64,000 nt of DNA from Zeimonas sp003577305 (GTDB lineage Bacteria > Pseudomonadota > Gammaproteobacteria > Burkholderiales > Burkholderiaceae_E), in assembly GCA_030263385.1 (NCBI GenBank), contig SZOX01000027.1, forward strand, positions 15,979 through 79,978, given 5' to 3'. A program made the position numbers and the translations under genes. The notes under the pieces were generated by a model. It saw only the letters and a program-made list of their open reading frames with translations. It was not told the origin of the DNA and did no database searches. The first letter of the stretch is position 1, and each line of letters opens with the position of its first letter. Of this stretch, positions 17,817-25,839 are shown in pieces.

Positions 17817-18014
17817 CTAGGGCGTGTTCACACTACGATCGTCCCCGCGCCGGGGCCTGCCGGACCGCCAAACGAGGCGCCGGCGACGCGCGTGGCGGTG
17901 CCACGCAAGGAGCCGGCAACGAAGCCGTGGCACCGCCACGGCTGCGCTTTGCGCCTCGATTGCGCGCTTTTTTCGGACTCACGCGGGGACGATCGTAGTG
18001 TGAACACGCCCTAG
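17817..18014. mobile_element. MITE-like palindromic element with 29-bp terminal repeats and CTAG flanks
   Basis: Positions 17817-17849 are the exact reverse complement of 17982-18014, a 33-bp perfect inverted repeat. The outer four bases are CTAG on both sides. Because CTAG is its own complement they can be read as a 4-bp target duplication, leaving an element at 17821-18010 with 29-bp terminal repeats starting GGCGTGTTCACACTA. Nested inside are an 8-bp pair (17873-17880 with 17951-17958) and a 15-bp pair (17891-17905 with 17926-17940), each 15-mer itself being a small hairpin. No ORF of interest is inside. CTAG-type duplications and this size fit a non-autonomous derivative of an IS5-group element; that assignment is inference. 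It lies between divergent kinase and yicC genes. Confidence 0.85.
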
Positions 18015-18109
18015 CCTTCGATAGTCGATCCGTACGCATTCTAAAGACTTCCCGTCCCCGATCACCGATCTTGAGCCAACGATCCGCCGAGCGGCACCCC
18101 CTACAGAGC

Positions 18110-18985
18110 ATGACCGGCTATGCGTTGGCCACGCGCGACGCTCCGGCCGGACAGGTGAGCGTCGAGCTTCGCAGCGTCAACTCGCGCTTTCTCGACCTCG
18201 CCTTGCGCATTCCCGACGAGCTGCGGTTGGTCGAACCGGCCTTGCGCGAGCTGATTGCCGCCCGCGTGCAGCGCGGCAAGGTCGAATGCCGGGTCGGATT
18301 GCGCCCGCTCGCCCGCAGCGAAACCGGGCCGCAGCCCGACGCGCGCGTACTCGCGCAATTCGCCGCGCTGGCCCGGCGCATCACCGAGGCGCTGCCCGAG
18401 GCGTCGCCGCCTTCGGTGACCGAGATCCTGCGCTGGCCAGGAGTGCTCGGCGAACCCGCCAGCGCCGAGGCGCTCGCCCCCGAGGTGCTGGCCGCAGCGC
18501 GCGCCGCACTCGACGAGTTCGTCGCCAGCCGCGCGCGCGAGGGCGAAAAACTCGCCACCTTCCTGCGCGAGCGCGCGCTGGCCATCTGCGCGATCATCGA
18601 GCCACTGCGCCAGCGCAGCCCCGAGCTGCTCGCCGCGTGGCAGGCGCGGCTCGTCGAGCGGCTGCGCGGCGCGCTCGAACAGACCGAAGCCGCGGTGCCG
18701 CCCGAGGAGACCATGGCGCGCGTGCGCCAGGAAGTCACCGCCTACGGCTTGCGCATCGACGTCGCCGAAGAACTCTCGCGACTCCAGGCCCACGTCGACG
18801 AACTGCGGCGCATCCTCGATGCCGGCAGCCCGGCGGGCAAGCGACTCGACTTCCTGATGCAGGAGTTCAACCGGGAGGCCAATACGCTCGGCTCGAAAGC
18901 CGCCGCGATCGATCTCACCGGCGCCTCGATCGAACTGAAGGTCCTGATCGAGCAGATGCGCGAGCAGGTGCAGAACATCGAGTAG
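18110..18985 (+). CDS. yicC: YicC family endoribonuclease
   Basis: A 291-residue YicC protein, a family shown in E. coli to be an endoribonuclease. The N-terminal MTGYALATRDAPAGQVSVEL then RSVNSRFLDLALRIPDELR is the hallmark start. The C-terminal half carries RVRQEVTAYGLRIDVAEELS, then RLQAHVDELRRILDAGSPAG, then KRLDFLMQEFNREANTLGSK. ATG 18110 gives the usual N-terminus. A TTG 39 bp upstream is in frame (18071) but has no ribosome site. In most betaproteobacteria gmk follows directly; here a toxin-antitoxin module is interposed. Confidence 0.92.
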   Translation: MTGYALATRDAPAGQVSVELRSVNSRFLDLALRIPDELRLVEPALRELIAARVQRGKVECRVGLRPLARSETGPQPDARVLAQFAALARRITEALPEASPPSVTEILRWPGVLGEPASAEALAPEVLAAARAALDEFVASRAREGEKLATFLRERALAICAIIEPLRQRSPELLAAWQARLVERLRGALEQTEAAVPPEETMARVRQEVTAYGLRIDVAEELSRLQAHVDELRRILDAGSPAGKRLDFLMQEFNREANTLGSKAAAIDLTGASIELKVLIEQMREQVQNIE

Positions 18986-19069
18986 CTTTCGCAACGGCCG
19001 CAGACCGCGGGATGCGCTGGTCCTCGCGGATCGGGTCGTGCACGCGTTTGTGATCCGGGTCGAAACACA

Positions 19070-19087
19070 TTATCATATTGGTGATAA
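19070..19087 (+). promoter_or_regulatory. Probable autoregulatory operator of the VapBC-type module
   Basis: TTATCA (19070-19075) and TGATAA (19082-19087) form an inverted repeat with a 6-bp spacer, in an AT-rich patch of otherwise GC-rich DNA and 20 bp before the antitoxin ATG. Ribbon-helix-helix antitoxins typically bind such repeats over their own promoter, so this is the expected operator. The binding itself is inferred. Confidence 0.55.
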
Positions 19088-19107
19088 AGCACCAACGAAG
19101 GGCTCGC

Positions 19108-19347
19108 ATGAACCGCCTCACCATCACCCTGTCCGAGGCCCGCTACAAGGCGCTGAAGGAAGCGGCCGTGCAGCGCGACAAGACCATCGGCCAGCTCATC
19201 GACGAGAGCCTGGAGTTCTACGGCATCAAGTCGCGCGAAGACGCGCGTGACCTGGTGCGCCGCGCCCGTGCTCGCAGCAGGCTGCCGGAAGATCAGGCCC
19301 TGGCAGTGGCGCAGGAGCATGTGCGGGCGGTGCGGCGCAAGGCGTGA
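19108..19347 (+). CDS. Ribbon-helix-helix antitoxin
   Basis: A 79-residue protein whose first 50 residues form a ribbon-helix-helix DNA-binding domain: a short strand (NRLTITLSEARY) and two helices (KALKEAAVQRDKTIGQLIDE, SLEFYG). The C-terminal part (REDARDLVRRARARSRLPED) is charged and probably wraps the toxin. ATG 19108 is preferred because GAAGGG precedes it and the strand needs that N-terminus. The stop overlaps the next start (GTGA, 19344-19347). Expected role: transcriptional repressor of its own operon and inhibitor of the PIN toxin. Confidence 0.82.
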   Translation: MNRLTITLSEARYKALKEAAVQRDKTIGQLIDESLEFYGIKSREDARDLVRRARARSRLPEDQALAVAQEHVRAVRRKA

Positions 19348-19760
19348 GCCGGCGGGCCGTCGTCATCGACACGAACGTGCTGGTTGCCGGGTTGCTCACC
19401 GGCGATCCGGCGTCGCCCGTCGCGCGTATCCTCGACGGCATGCTGTCGGCAGCCTTCCCCTTCGTGGTGTCCGAGGCATTGCTGGCCGAGTACCGCGAGG
19501 TTCTCGTCCGCCCCGGCTTGCGCAAGCGACACGGCCTCACGACGACGGAAGTCGACACCCTGCTCACCGACATTGCCCAGCACGCGATCGTGCTGGCGCC
19601 TGGCGCAGGCTCGCCGGCGCCCGACCCCGGCGGTCAACTGCTCTGGGACCTCCTCGCGTCGAGGACCGATCTCGTGCTGGTCACGGGCGACCAGACCCTG
19701 CTCGATGACGCGCCGATGCAGCCACGCGTGCTCTCGCCTCGCAATTTCCTCGACAAGTGA
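19344..19760 (+). CDS. PIN-domain toxin (COG1569-type, VapC-like)
   Basis: A 138-residue PIN-domain protein, probably a metal-dependent ribonuclease toxin. AVVIDTNVLVAGLLTG carries the first acidic residue (Asp9), SEALLAEYREVL the conserved glutamate, and LVLVTGDQTLLDD the last acidic cluster. The pattern matches the PIN group often annotated as the toxin component of a toxin-antitoxin system. The start is GTG, overlapping the antitoxin stop, which implies coupled translation. gmk begins 5 bp after its stop, so module and housekeeping genes share a transcript or the module supplies an extra promoter to gmk. Confidence 0.83.
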   Translation: MSRRAVVIDTNVLVAGLLTGDPASPVARILDGMLSAAFPFVVSEALLAEYREVLVRPGLRKRHGLTTTEVDTLLTDIAQHAIVLAPGAGSPAPDPGGQLLWDLLASRTDLVLVTGDQTLLDDAPMQPRVLSPRNFLDK

Positions 19761-19764
19761 CCCC

Positions 19765-20412
19765 ATGAGCGACCACCAAGCCCGCGCCGGCAGCCTGTTC
19801 GTCGTTACCGCCCCGTCGGGCGCCGGCAAGACCTCGCTGCTGCGTGCCCTGCTCGCCGACGCGCCGCTGATGCAGTTGTCGGTCTCGTTCACCACGCGTG
19901 CGCCACGCCCCGGCGAGATCGACGGCCGCGACTACTTCTTCGTCGACCGGCCCGAGTTCGAGCGGCGCCGCGAGGCCGGCGAGTTCCTCGAATGGGCCCA
20001 GGTGCACGGCAATCTCTACGCCACCTCGCGCACCTGGATCGAAGGCCGCATCGAGGCTGGCGTCGACATCGTGCTCGAAATCGACTGGCAGGGCGCCACG
20101 CAGGTGCAGCGCCTGTTTCCCGACGCGATCGGCGTGTTCATCGTGCCGCCTTCGATCGACACGCTGCGCGAGCGGCTCATGCAGCGCGGCCAGGACAGCG
20201 CCGAGGTGATCGAGCAGCGCGTGGCGGCTGCGCAGGCCGAATTGAGGCAGGCCCATCGCTTTCAATATGTTATTATTAATCAAGACTTTGCGAGTGCGCT
20301 CGCCGATCTCCGCACGATCGTCCAGGCGGCGCACTTGCGATTCGCGAAACAGCAGGCCCGGCATTCGGCCACCTTCGCCGCGCTGGGCATCACCAAGCGA
20401 AAACAGGTGTGA
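19765..20412 (+). CDS. gmk: Guanylate kinase
   Basis: A 215-residue enzyme that phosphorylates GMP to GDP with ATP. P-loop FVVTAPSGAGKTSLLRALL (about 13-31), GMP-binding SVSFTTRAPRPGEIDGRDY, FLEWAQVHGNLYATS, and DIVLEIDWQGATQV are present, as is the lid region with SIDTLRERLMQRGQDSAEVI. ATG 19765 gives a normal N-terminus. A short AT-rich run (TATTATTAAT, near 20269-20278) is embedded in the coding sequence and stands out from the GC-rich background, but the frame continues through it (QYVIINQDF), which is the normal family sequence. Confidence 0.96.
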   Translation: MSDHQARAGSLFVVTAPSGAGKTSLLRALLADAPLMQLSVSFTTRAPRPGEIDGRDYFFVDRPEFERRREAGEFLEWAQVHGNLYATSRTWIEGRIEAGVDIVLEIDWQGATQVQRLFPDAIGVFIVPPSIDTLRERLMQRGQDSAEVIEQRVAAAQAELRQAHRFQYVIINQDFASALADLRTIVQAAHLRFAKQQARHSATFAALGITKRKQV

Positions 20413-20413
20413 C

Positions 20414-20617
20414 ATGGCCCGCATCACCGTCGAAGACTGCCTGAAGCACATTCCCAACCGGTTCGAGCTCACACTCGCGGCCACCTACCGGGCGCGCATG
20501 CTCGCGCAAGGACACACGCCGAAGGTCGAGTCGAAAGACAAGCCGACGGTCACCGCGCTGCGCGAAATCGCCGCCGGCAAGGTCGGCGTCGAGATGTTGC
20601 GGCGCGTACCCACCTGA
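20414..20617 (+). CDS. rpoZ: DNA-directed RNA polymerase omega subunit
   Basis: A 67-residue omega subunit that helps fold and hold the beta-prime subunit of RNA polymerase and contributes to a ppGpp-binding site. MARITVEDCLKHIPNRFELT, then LAATYRARML, then KPTVTALREIAAGKVGVEML are the classical sequence; C-terminus ends RRVPT. It starts 2 bp after the gmk stop and precedes spoT by 38 bp, the standard order. Confidence 0.97.
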   Translation: MARITVEDCLKHIPNRFELTLAATYRARMLAQGHTPKVESKDKPTVTALREIAAGKVGVEMLRRVPT

Positions 20618-20655
20618 AGGAGCCGGCGGCTGGTCCGGTCGCGGTCGCCGCGAGC

Positions 20656-22977
20656 ATGGCCTCCCGGCACACGCCTCCCGTCGAAACACCCGCCAGGCGC
20701 GGGCGCCGTCACTCCTCGGCCGCCAACACGCAGCAGCCCCGGGCGCGGACTCCGGCAGCCTCCGCGACTCGCACTGCGCCGATCGCCGAAACGCCCGTTG
20801 CGGCCCCCGCGCTGGCCGACGCCGGGTTCGTCGCGGTTGCCGACGAACGACAGGTAGTCTCGCTCGCGGGCCTAACCCGCAAGGCCTCCGTCTACCTGTC
20901 CGACACCGACCTCGAACGCATCCGCGAGGCCTGGCGCTTCTCCGACGAGGCGCACCTCGGGCAGTTCCGCTCCAGCGGCGAACCCTACATCTCGCACCCG
21001 ATCGCGGTCGCCGAGATCCTCGCGGGCTGGAAGCTCGATGCCGATTCGCTGATGGCGGCGCTGCTGCACGACGTGATCGAAGACACCACGGTCGCCAAGC
21101 AGATCCTGATCGAGCGCTTCGGCCCGCACGTGGCCGAGCTCGTCGACGGCCTGTCCAAGCTCGAGCGTGTCGAGTTCGCCTCGAAGGAGCAGCAGCAGGC
21201 CGAGAGCTTCCGCAAGATGCTGCTGGCGATGGCGCGCGACGTGCGCGTCATCCTGATCAAGCTCGCCGACCGGCTGCACAACATGCAGACGCTCGACGCG
21301 GTGCCCGCCGACAAGCAGCGCCGCATCGCGCGCGAGACCATCGAGATCTACGCGCCGATCGCCAGCCGGCTCGGCCTGCACGAACTGTTCCGCGAACTGG
21401 TCGACCTGTCGTTCAAGTACCTGCACCCGTGGCGGCACCGCACGCTGCAGAGGGCGGTGCAGGCCGCGCGCGGCAACCGCCGCGAAGTCATCGGCAAGAT
21501 CCTCGAGGCGGTGCAGAAGACGCTGCCCGAGGCCGGCGTCAACGCCGAGGTGTTCGGTCGCGAGAAGACGCTGTACGCGATCTACTGCAAGATGCGCGAC
21601 AAGAAGCTGTCGTTCTCGCAGGTGCTCGACATCTACGGCTTTCGCGTGCTGGTCGACACGGTGCCGCAGTGCTATCTCGCGCTGGGCGCGCTGCACGCCG
21701 CCTACAAGCCGGTGCCTGGCCGCTTCAAGGACTACATCGCGATTCCGAAGATCAACGGCTACCAGTCGCTGCACACCACGCTGGTCGGGCCCTTCGGCAC
21801 GCCGGTCGAATTCCAGATCCGCACCCGCGAGATGCAGCGCGTGGCGCAGGCCGGCGTGGCCGCGCACTGGCTCTACAAGGCCGAGAAGGAGAGCTTCACC
21901 GACCTGCAGAAGCGCACCCACGAGTGGCTGCAGTCGCTGCTCGACATCCAGAGCCAGACCGGCGACTCGCTCGAGTTCATCGAGCACGTGAAGGTCGACC
22001 TGTTCCCCGACGCGGTCTACGTCTTCACCCCGCGCGGCCAGATCCGCGCGATGCCGCGCGGCGCCACCATCATCGATTTCGCCTACAGCGTGCACACCGA
22101 CATCGGCGACCAGGCGGTGTCGGCGCGAGTGAACCAGCGCCAGGTGCCGCTGCGCACCGAGTTGCAGAACGGCGACGTGGTCGAGGTGTTCACCGACCCG
22201 CACTCCCACGCCAACCCGAACTGGCTGAGCTTCGTGCGCACCGGCAAGGCGCGCGCCGGCATCCGCCAGTGCCTGAAGACGCTCAAGTACAAGGAGTCGG
22301 TCGAACTCGGGCGCCGCCTGCTCGAACAGGCACTGGGCGCGCTGCGCATCGACGCGGCTTCGCTCGACGCGGCGATGATCGACCGCGGCGCGCGCGACGC
22401 GGGCGCCCGGAGCGTCGAGGAGCTCTACGCCGACATCGGCCTGGGCAAGCGCCTGGCGCCCGTCATCGCGCGCACCATCGCGCTGCAGTTCACCGGCAAG
22501 CCCACCGGCGCCACGCTGATCCTGCCGCGCCCGGCGCCGATGCAGATCAGCGGCACCGAAGGCGCGGCGGTTACCTATTCGCCGTGCTGCCACCCGTTGC
22601 CGGGCGACGAGATCATCGGTCACCTGCGCGGCGGCCACGGCCTGTTCGTGCATCGCGCCGACTGCAAGGTGGCGCACCGCCAGCGCGCGAAAGACGCCGA
22701 GCGCTGGATCGACGTCGACTGGGCCGACGACATCGCCGGGCAGTTCCGCACCGGCATCGAGGTGCAGGTGCGCAACGACCGCGGCGTGCTCGGCAAGGTG
22801 GCCGCCGAGATCGCCGCGAGCGAGGCCAACATCGTGCACGTGGCGATGGACGAGGAGCCCGCCGAGTCGGCCGTGCTGCGCTTCGCGATCCAGGTGCGCG
22901 ACCGCGTGCACCTGGCGCAGGTGATGCGCAACCTGCGCCGCCTCGCCGAAGTGGTGCGGATCAGCCGCAGTAGCTGA
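20656..22977 (+). CDS. spoT: Bifunctional (p)ppGpp synthetase/hydrolase SpoT
   Basis: A 773-residue RSH protein, the stringent-response hub that both makes and degrades ppGpp. Hydrolase domain: EPYISHPIAVAEIL, LLHDVIEDTTV (His138-Asp139) and LIKLADRLHNMQTL, all catalytic residues intact. Synthetase domain from about 290: GREKTLYAIYCKMRDKKLS, YGFRVLVDTVPQCY, KINGYQSLHTTLVGP. TGS domain about 450-515 (VYVFTPRGQIRAMPRGATI), a zinc-finger-like CCHPLPGDEI segment near 645, and a C-terminal ACT domain. The first 65 residues are an Ala/Pro/Arg-rich low-complexity leader that is unusual in length, so an internal start is possible. Its 3' end overlaps greB by 17 bp. Confidence 0.96.
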   Translation: MASRHTPPVETPARRGRRHSSAANTQQPRARTPAASATRTAPIAETPVAAPALADAGFVAVADERQVVSLAGLTRKASVYLSDTDLERIREAWRFSDEAHLGQFRSSGEPYISHPIAVAEILAGWKLDADSLMAALLHDVIEDTTVAKQILIERFGPHVAELVDGLSKLERVEFASKEQQQAESFRKMLLAMARDVRVILIKLADRLHNMQTLDAVPADKQRRIARETIEIYAPIASRLGLHELFRELVDLSFKYLHPWRHRTLQRAVQAARGNRREVIGKILEAVQKTLPEAGVNAEVFGREKTLYAIYCKMRDKKLSFSQVLDIYGFRVLVDTVPQCYLALGALHAAYKPVPGRFKDYIAIPKINGYQSLHTTLVGPFGTPVEFQIRTREMQRVAQAGVAAHWLYKAEKESFTDLQKRTHEWLQSLLDIQSQTGDSLEFIEHVKVDLFPDAVYVFTPRGQIRAMPRGATIIDFAYSVHTDIGDQAVSARVNQRQVPLRTELQNGDVVEVFTDPHSHANPNWLSFVRTGKARAGIRQCLKTLKYKESVELGRRLLEQALGALRIDAASLDAAMIDRGARDAGARSVEELYADIGLGKRLAPVIARTIALQFTGKPTGATLILPRPAPMQISGTEGAAVTYSPCCHPLPGDEIIGHLRGGHGLFVHRADCKVAHRQRAKDAERWIDVDWADDIAGQFRTGIEVQVRNDRGVLGKVAAEIAASEANIVHVAMDEEPAESAVLRFAIQVRDRVHLAQVMRNLRRLAEVVRISRSS

Positions 22978-23527
22978 TCGCGAGCACCTCCAGCTCGTCG
23001 GCGCCCGCCGGCGTGCGCAGCGTCACCACGTCGCCCTCGCGCGCCCCGAGCAGCGCGCGCGCCACCGGCGAGATCCAGCTCACGCAGCCGTTGGCGGGAT
23101 CCACCTCGTCGATGCCAACGATGCGCACCGTCTCCTCGCGCTCGCCGTTGCGCAGGTAGCTGACGGTGGCGCCGAAGAACACCTGCTCGCAGCCTTGCTG
23201 CAGCGCCGGCTCGACCACCTCGGCAGCATCGAGCCGGCGCGTGAGGAAGCGGATGCGCCGGTCGATCTCGCGCAGCCGCTTCTTGCCGTAGATGTAGTCG
23301 CCGTTCTCGGAACGATCGCCGTTCGAGGCCGCCCACGAGACGACGCGCACCACCTCCGGCCGCTCGACGTCGATCAGCCCGAGCAGCTCGGCCTTCAGCC
23401 GCTCGTAGCCCGCGCGCGTGATGTAGTTGCGCCCGCCCGCCGCCGGCAGCGCCTGCGCCGCGAGGTCGGCCTCGTCAATCTCGTCGGACTCGCCGGCCGC
23501 GTCGTCTTTCACGAATGCCTTGCTCAT
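22961..23527 (-). CDS. greB: Transcription elongation factor GreB
   Basis: A 188-residue Gre factor that stimulates cleavage of backtracked RNA by RNA polymerase. YITRAGYERLKAELLGL starts the coiled-coil finger, SWAASNGDRSENGDYIYGKK (residues about 64-83) contains the acidic tip that coordinates the catalytic metal, and the FKBP-like C-terminal domain follows (VFFGATVSYLRNGEREETVR, PVARALLGAREGDVVTLRTP). The acidic N-terminal tail of 30 residues is longer than in E. coli GreB. It is convergent with spoT, overlapping its stop by 17 bp. Confidence 0.94.
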   Translation of the reverse strand: MSKAFVKDDAAGESDEIDEADLAAQALPAAGGRNYITRAGYERLKAELLGLIDVERPEVVRVVSWAASNGDRSENGDYIYGKKRLREIDRRIRFLTRRLDAAEVVEPALQQGCEQVFFGATVSYLRNGEREETVRIVGIDEVDPANGCVSWISPVARALLGAREGDVVTLRTPAGADELEVLAISYCG

Positions 23528-23628
23528 CGCCCCCTGTTTCCGTGACGCAGTTCCTTGGACCGCAGCGCCCCACGCATGATCATCGGGCCATGCCCGACGT
23601 CGGGTTCGTGCCGTGCGAGGTGTCCGTC

Positions 23629-23856
23629 ATGACTGACCATCGACTGCTCCGCCGCTACCAGGCCATCGTGCGCAATGCCGACGAACTGCTCGACGAACTC
23701 GGCGACGGCGCGGTGACCGCCGACCCGGCGCCGGCGGAAGCCATCGCACTGCTCGACGAACTGAGCGCCTCGCTCGAGCCGAGCGTGCGGATGATGGCCG
23801 ACACCGCGCCCGACCCCGGCGAAGTGCTCCGGCAGCTTGCCGGCTGGGTGCACTGA
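23629..23856 (+). CDS. Small acidic helical hypothetical protein
   Basis: A 75-residue protein of no family I recognise. It is mainly helical: RLLRRYQAIVRNADELLDEL, then PAEAIALLDELSASLEPSVR, ending PGEVLRQLAGWVH. No cysteines, signal peptide or membrane segment. ATG 23629 has CGAGG eight bases upstream; longer in-frame starts lack one. It is transcribed away from greB and towards the convergent pmbA. Codon use looks like the neighbours, which supports it being real. Confidence 0.55.
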   Translation: MTDHRLLRRYQAIVRNADELLDELGDGAVTADPAPAEAIALLDELSASLEPSVRMMADTAPDPGEVLRQLAGWVH

Positions 23857-23905
23857 ACCGCGTCCGCCCGAACCGCGCGCCGGCGCGGGCCGCGCGCCGC
23901 CCGCT

Positions 23906-25246
23906 TCAGCTTCCGGCAACAGCCATCTCGTCGATCAGCACCGAACCGGTGCGCTTGGTGCCGCGGGTGATCTCGTCGGCGCCGATCGCCACGATGCCGC
24001 GGAACATCTCGCGCAGGTTGCCCGCAATCGTGATCTCCTCCACCGGATGGCGGATTCGCCCGCCCTCGACCCAGTAGCCGCTCGCGCCGCGCGAATAGTC
24101 GCCGGTCACGTAGTTCACGCCGTGGCCCATCAGGTCGGTGACCAGCAGCCCGGTGCCCAGTTTCGCGAGCATGTTCTCGAACGAGTCGCCGCGGCGCGTC
24201 GCGCGGCTCGCGAACCACAGGTTGTGCGAACCGCCCGCGTTGCCGGTGCTCTTCATGCCCAGCTTGCGCGCCGAGTAGGTCGACAGGAAGTAGCCCTTCA
24301 GTTCGCCTGCCTCGACCACCTTGCGCCGGCGCGTGGCCACGCCCTCGCTGTCGAACGGTCTGCTGCCCGACTCGCCGGGCCGATGCGGATCCTCGACCAC
24401 GTCGACGTGCTCCGGAAACAGCGCCTGCCCGAGCGCATCGACCAGGAAGCTCGCCTTGCGATACAAGGCGCCGCCGCTTGCGGCCTGCACGAAATGACCG
24501 AGCAGCCCGCAGGCCAGCGGCGCCTCGAACAGCACCGGCACGCGCCGCGTGGACAGCCGCCGCGCGCCCAGCCGCGCCAGCGCGCGCTCGGCCGCGTAGC
24601 GCCCGAGTGCCTGCGGGTCGGCCAGCCGCGCCGGATTGCAGTGCGACGAATACCAGTCGTCGCGCTGCATCTCGCCGCGGCGCCGCGCGATCGGCGCACA
24701 GGCGATCGAGTGGCGGCTGAAGCGATAACCGCCCGTGAAGCCCAGCGTGTTGGCCGCGATGAAGTGGCCGTGACTCACCGTGACCGACGCGCCCTCCGAG
24801 TTCGTGATCAACGGCGAGGTGTCGAAGGCCGCGCGCTCGGCGCGCCGCGCGATCTCCACCGCCTCGTCGACCGTGATCGGCCACTGGTGAAAGACCTTCG
24901 GGTCGGGCTGCGAGGCGGCGAGCGTGTCGACGTCGGGCAACCCGGCGCAGGGATCTTCGGCGGTGAAGCGCGCAATCTGCCAGGCGGCGCTCACCGTCTC
25001 GCGCAGCGCCGCGGGCGAGAAATCGGTGGAACTCGCGTGCCCCTTGCGCCGGCCCGAATAGACGGTGACGCCGAATCCCTTGTCGCGATTCTGCTCGATC
25101 GTCTCGATGCGTCCCTTGCGCACGTTCACCGACAGGCCGCTGTTCTCCGAGACGTCGACCGCGGCGTCGCTCGCGCCGAACTCGCGCGCGATGGCGAGTG
25201 CCGTCCGGGCGATCTCGCGCAAGCGCGCCTGGTCGTATTCGAACAT
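23906..25246 (-). CDS. pmbA: Metalloprotease PmbA (TldE)
   Basis: A 446-residue TldE/PmbA, the non-catalytic partner of the TldD/TldE heterodimeric peptidase that processes small peptides such as microcin B17 precursor and CcdA. Family segments: SGLSVNVRKGRIETIEQNRD near residue 38, RRKGHASSTDFSPAALRETV, VLFEAPLACGLLGHFVQAAS, ELKGYFLSTYSARKLGMKST, LLVTDLMGHGVNYVTGDYSR, then GASGYWVEGGRI. The HExxxH of TldD is absent, as expected for TldE. ATG 25246 gives the normal start. No tldD is present in the window. darP is divergent 64 bp away. Confidence 0.94.
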   Translation of the reverse strand: MFEYDQARLREIARTALAIAREFGASDAAVDVSENSGLSVNVRKGRIETIEQNRDKGFGVTVYSGRRKGHASSTDFSPAALRETVSAAWQIARFTAEDPCAGLPDVDTLAASQPDPKVFHQWPITVDEAVEIARRAERAAFDTSPLITNSEGASVTVSHGHFIAANTLGFTGGYRFSRHSIACAPIARRRGEMQRDDWYSSHCNPARLADPQALGRYAAERALARLGARRLSTRRVPVLFEAPLACGLLGHFVQAASGGALYRKASFLVDALGQALFPEHVDVVEDPHRPGESGSRPFDSEGVATRRRKVVEAGELKGYFLSTYSARKLGMKSTGNAGGSHNLWFASRATRRGDSFENMLAKLGTGLLVTDLMGHGVNYVTGDYSRGASGYWVEGGRIRHPVEEITIAGNLREMFRGIVAIGADEITRGTKRTGSVLIDEMAVAGS

Positions 25247-25310
25247 CGTTTCGCGGGCCTCGGTGGACGGGAGCGAAGTATCATAGCAGCGCCGTTCCGC
25301 CTCCCACGCC

Positions 25311-25811
25311 ATGCGCGCCCGAACCCGAGACCCGCAACCCGCCGAAGGACCCAGCAAGTCGCAGCGCAAGCGCGAGATGCTCGCGCTGCAGGCGCTCGGC
25401 GAGAGCCTGCTGCCGCTGGCCGACGAGCGCCTCGATCATCTGCCGCTCACGCCCGAACTGATCGACGCAGTGCGCACCGCGCGCGCGATCCGCGCCCACG
25501 AAGGCCGGCGGCGCCAGTTGCAGTACATCGGGCGGCTGATGCGCGAGATCGACGCCGACGCATTGCGCGCCGCGCTGTCCGACGAAACGCGCCAGCACAG
25601 GATGGCCACCGCGGTGATGCACGCCGCCGAGCGCTGGCGCGAGCGCATCCTGGCCGACGATCGCGCGCTCGGCGACTGGTTCGCCCAATACCCCGACACC
25701 CGCGAGAGCCTGGAACCCCTGGTGCCGCGCGCGCGCGGCGAACTGGCCGCCGGCGGCCCGGGGTACGCGTTTCGCGAACTCTTTCGCAAGATCCGCGACC
25801 GCCTCGGCTGA
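25311..25811 (+). CDS. darP: Ribosome biogenesis factor DarP (YjgA, DUF615)
   Basis: A 166-residue, highly charged DUF615 protein that in E. coli associates with the 50S precursor and the dual-action peptidyl-transferase-centre assembly stage. KSQRKREMLALQALGESLLP, DERLDHLPLTPELIDAV, RRQLQYIGRLMREID and the C-terminal RERILADDRALGDWFAQYPD are the family core. The divergent pairing with pmbA and the following mog gene match the usual betaproteobacterial neighbourhood. Confidence 0.93.
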   Translation: MRARTRDPQPAEGPSKSQRKREMLALQALGESLLPLADERLDHLPLTPELIDAVRTARAIRAHEGRRRQLQYIGRLMREIDADALRAALSDETRQHRMATAVMHAAERWRERILADDRALGDWFAQYPDTRESLEPLVPRARGELAAGGPGYAFRELFRKIRDRLG

Positions 25812-25839
25812 CCCTGGCCCCACGACGAGAACCGCCGCC

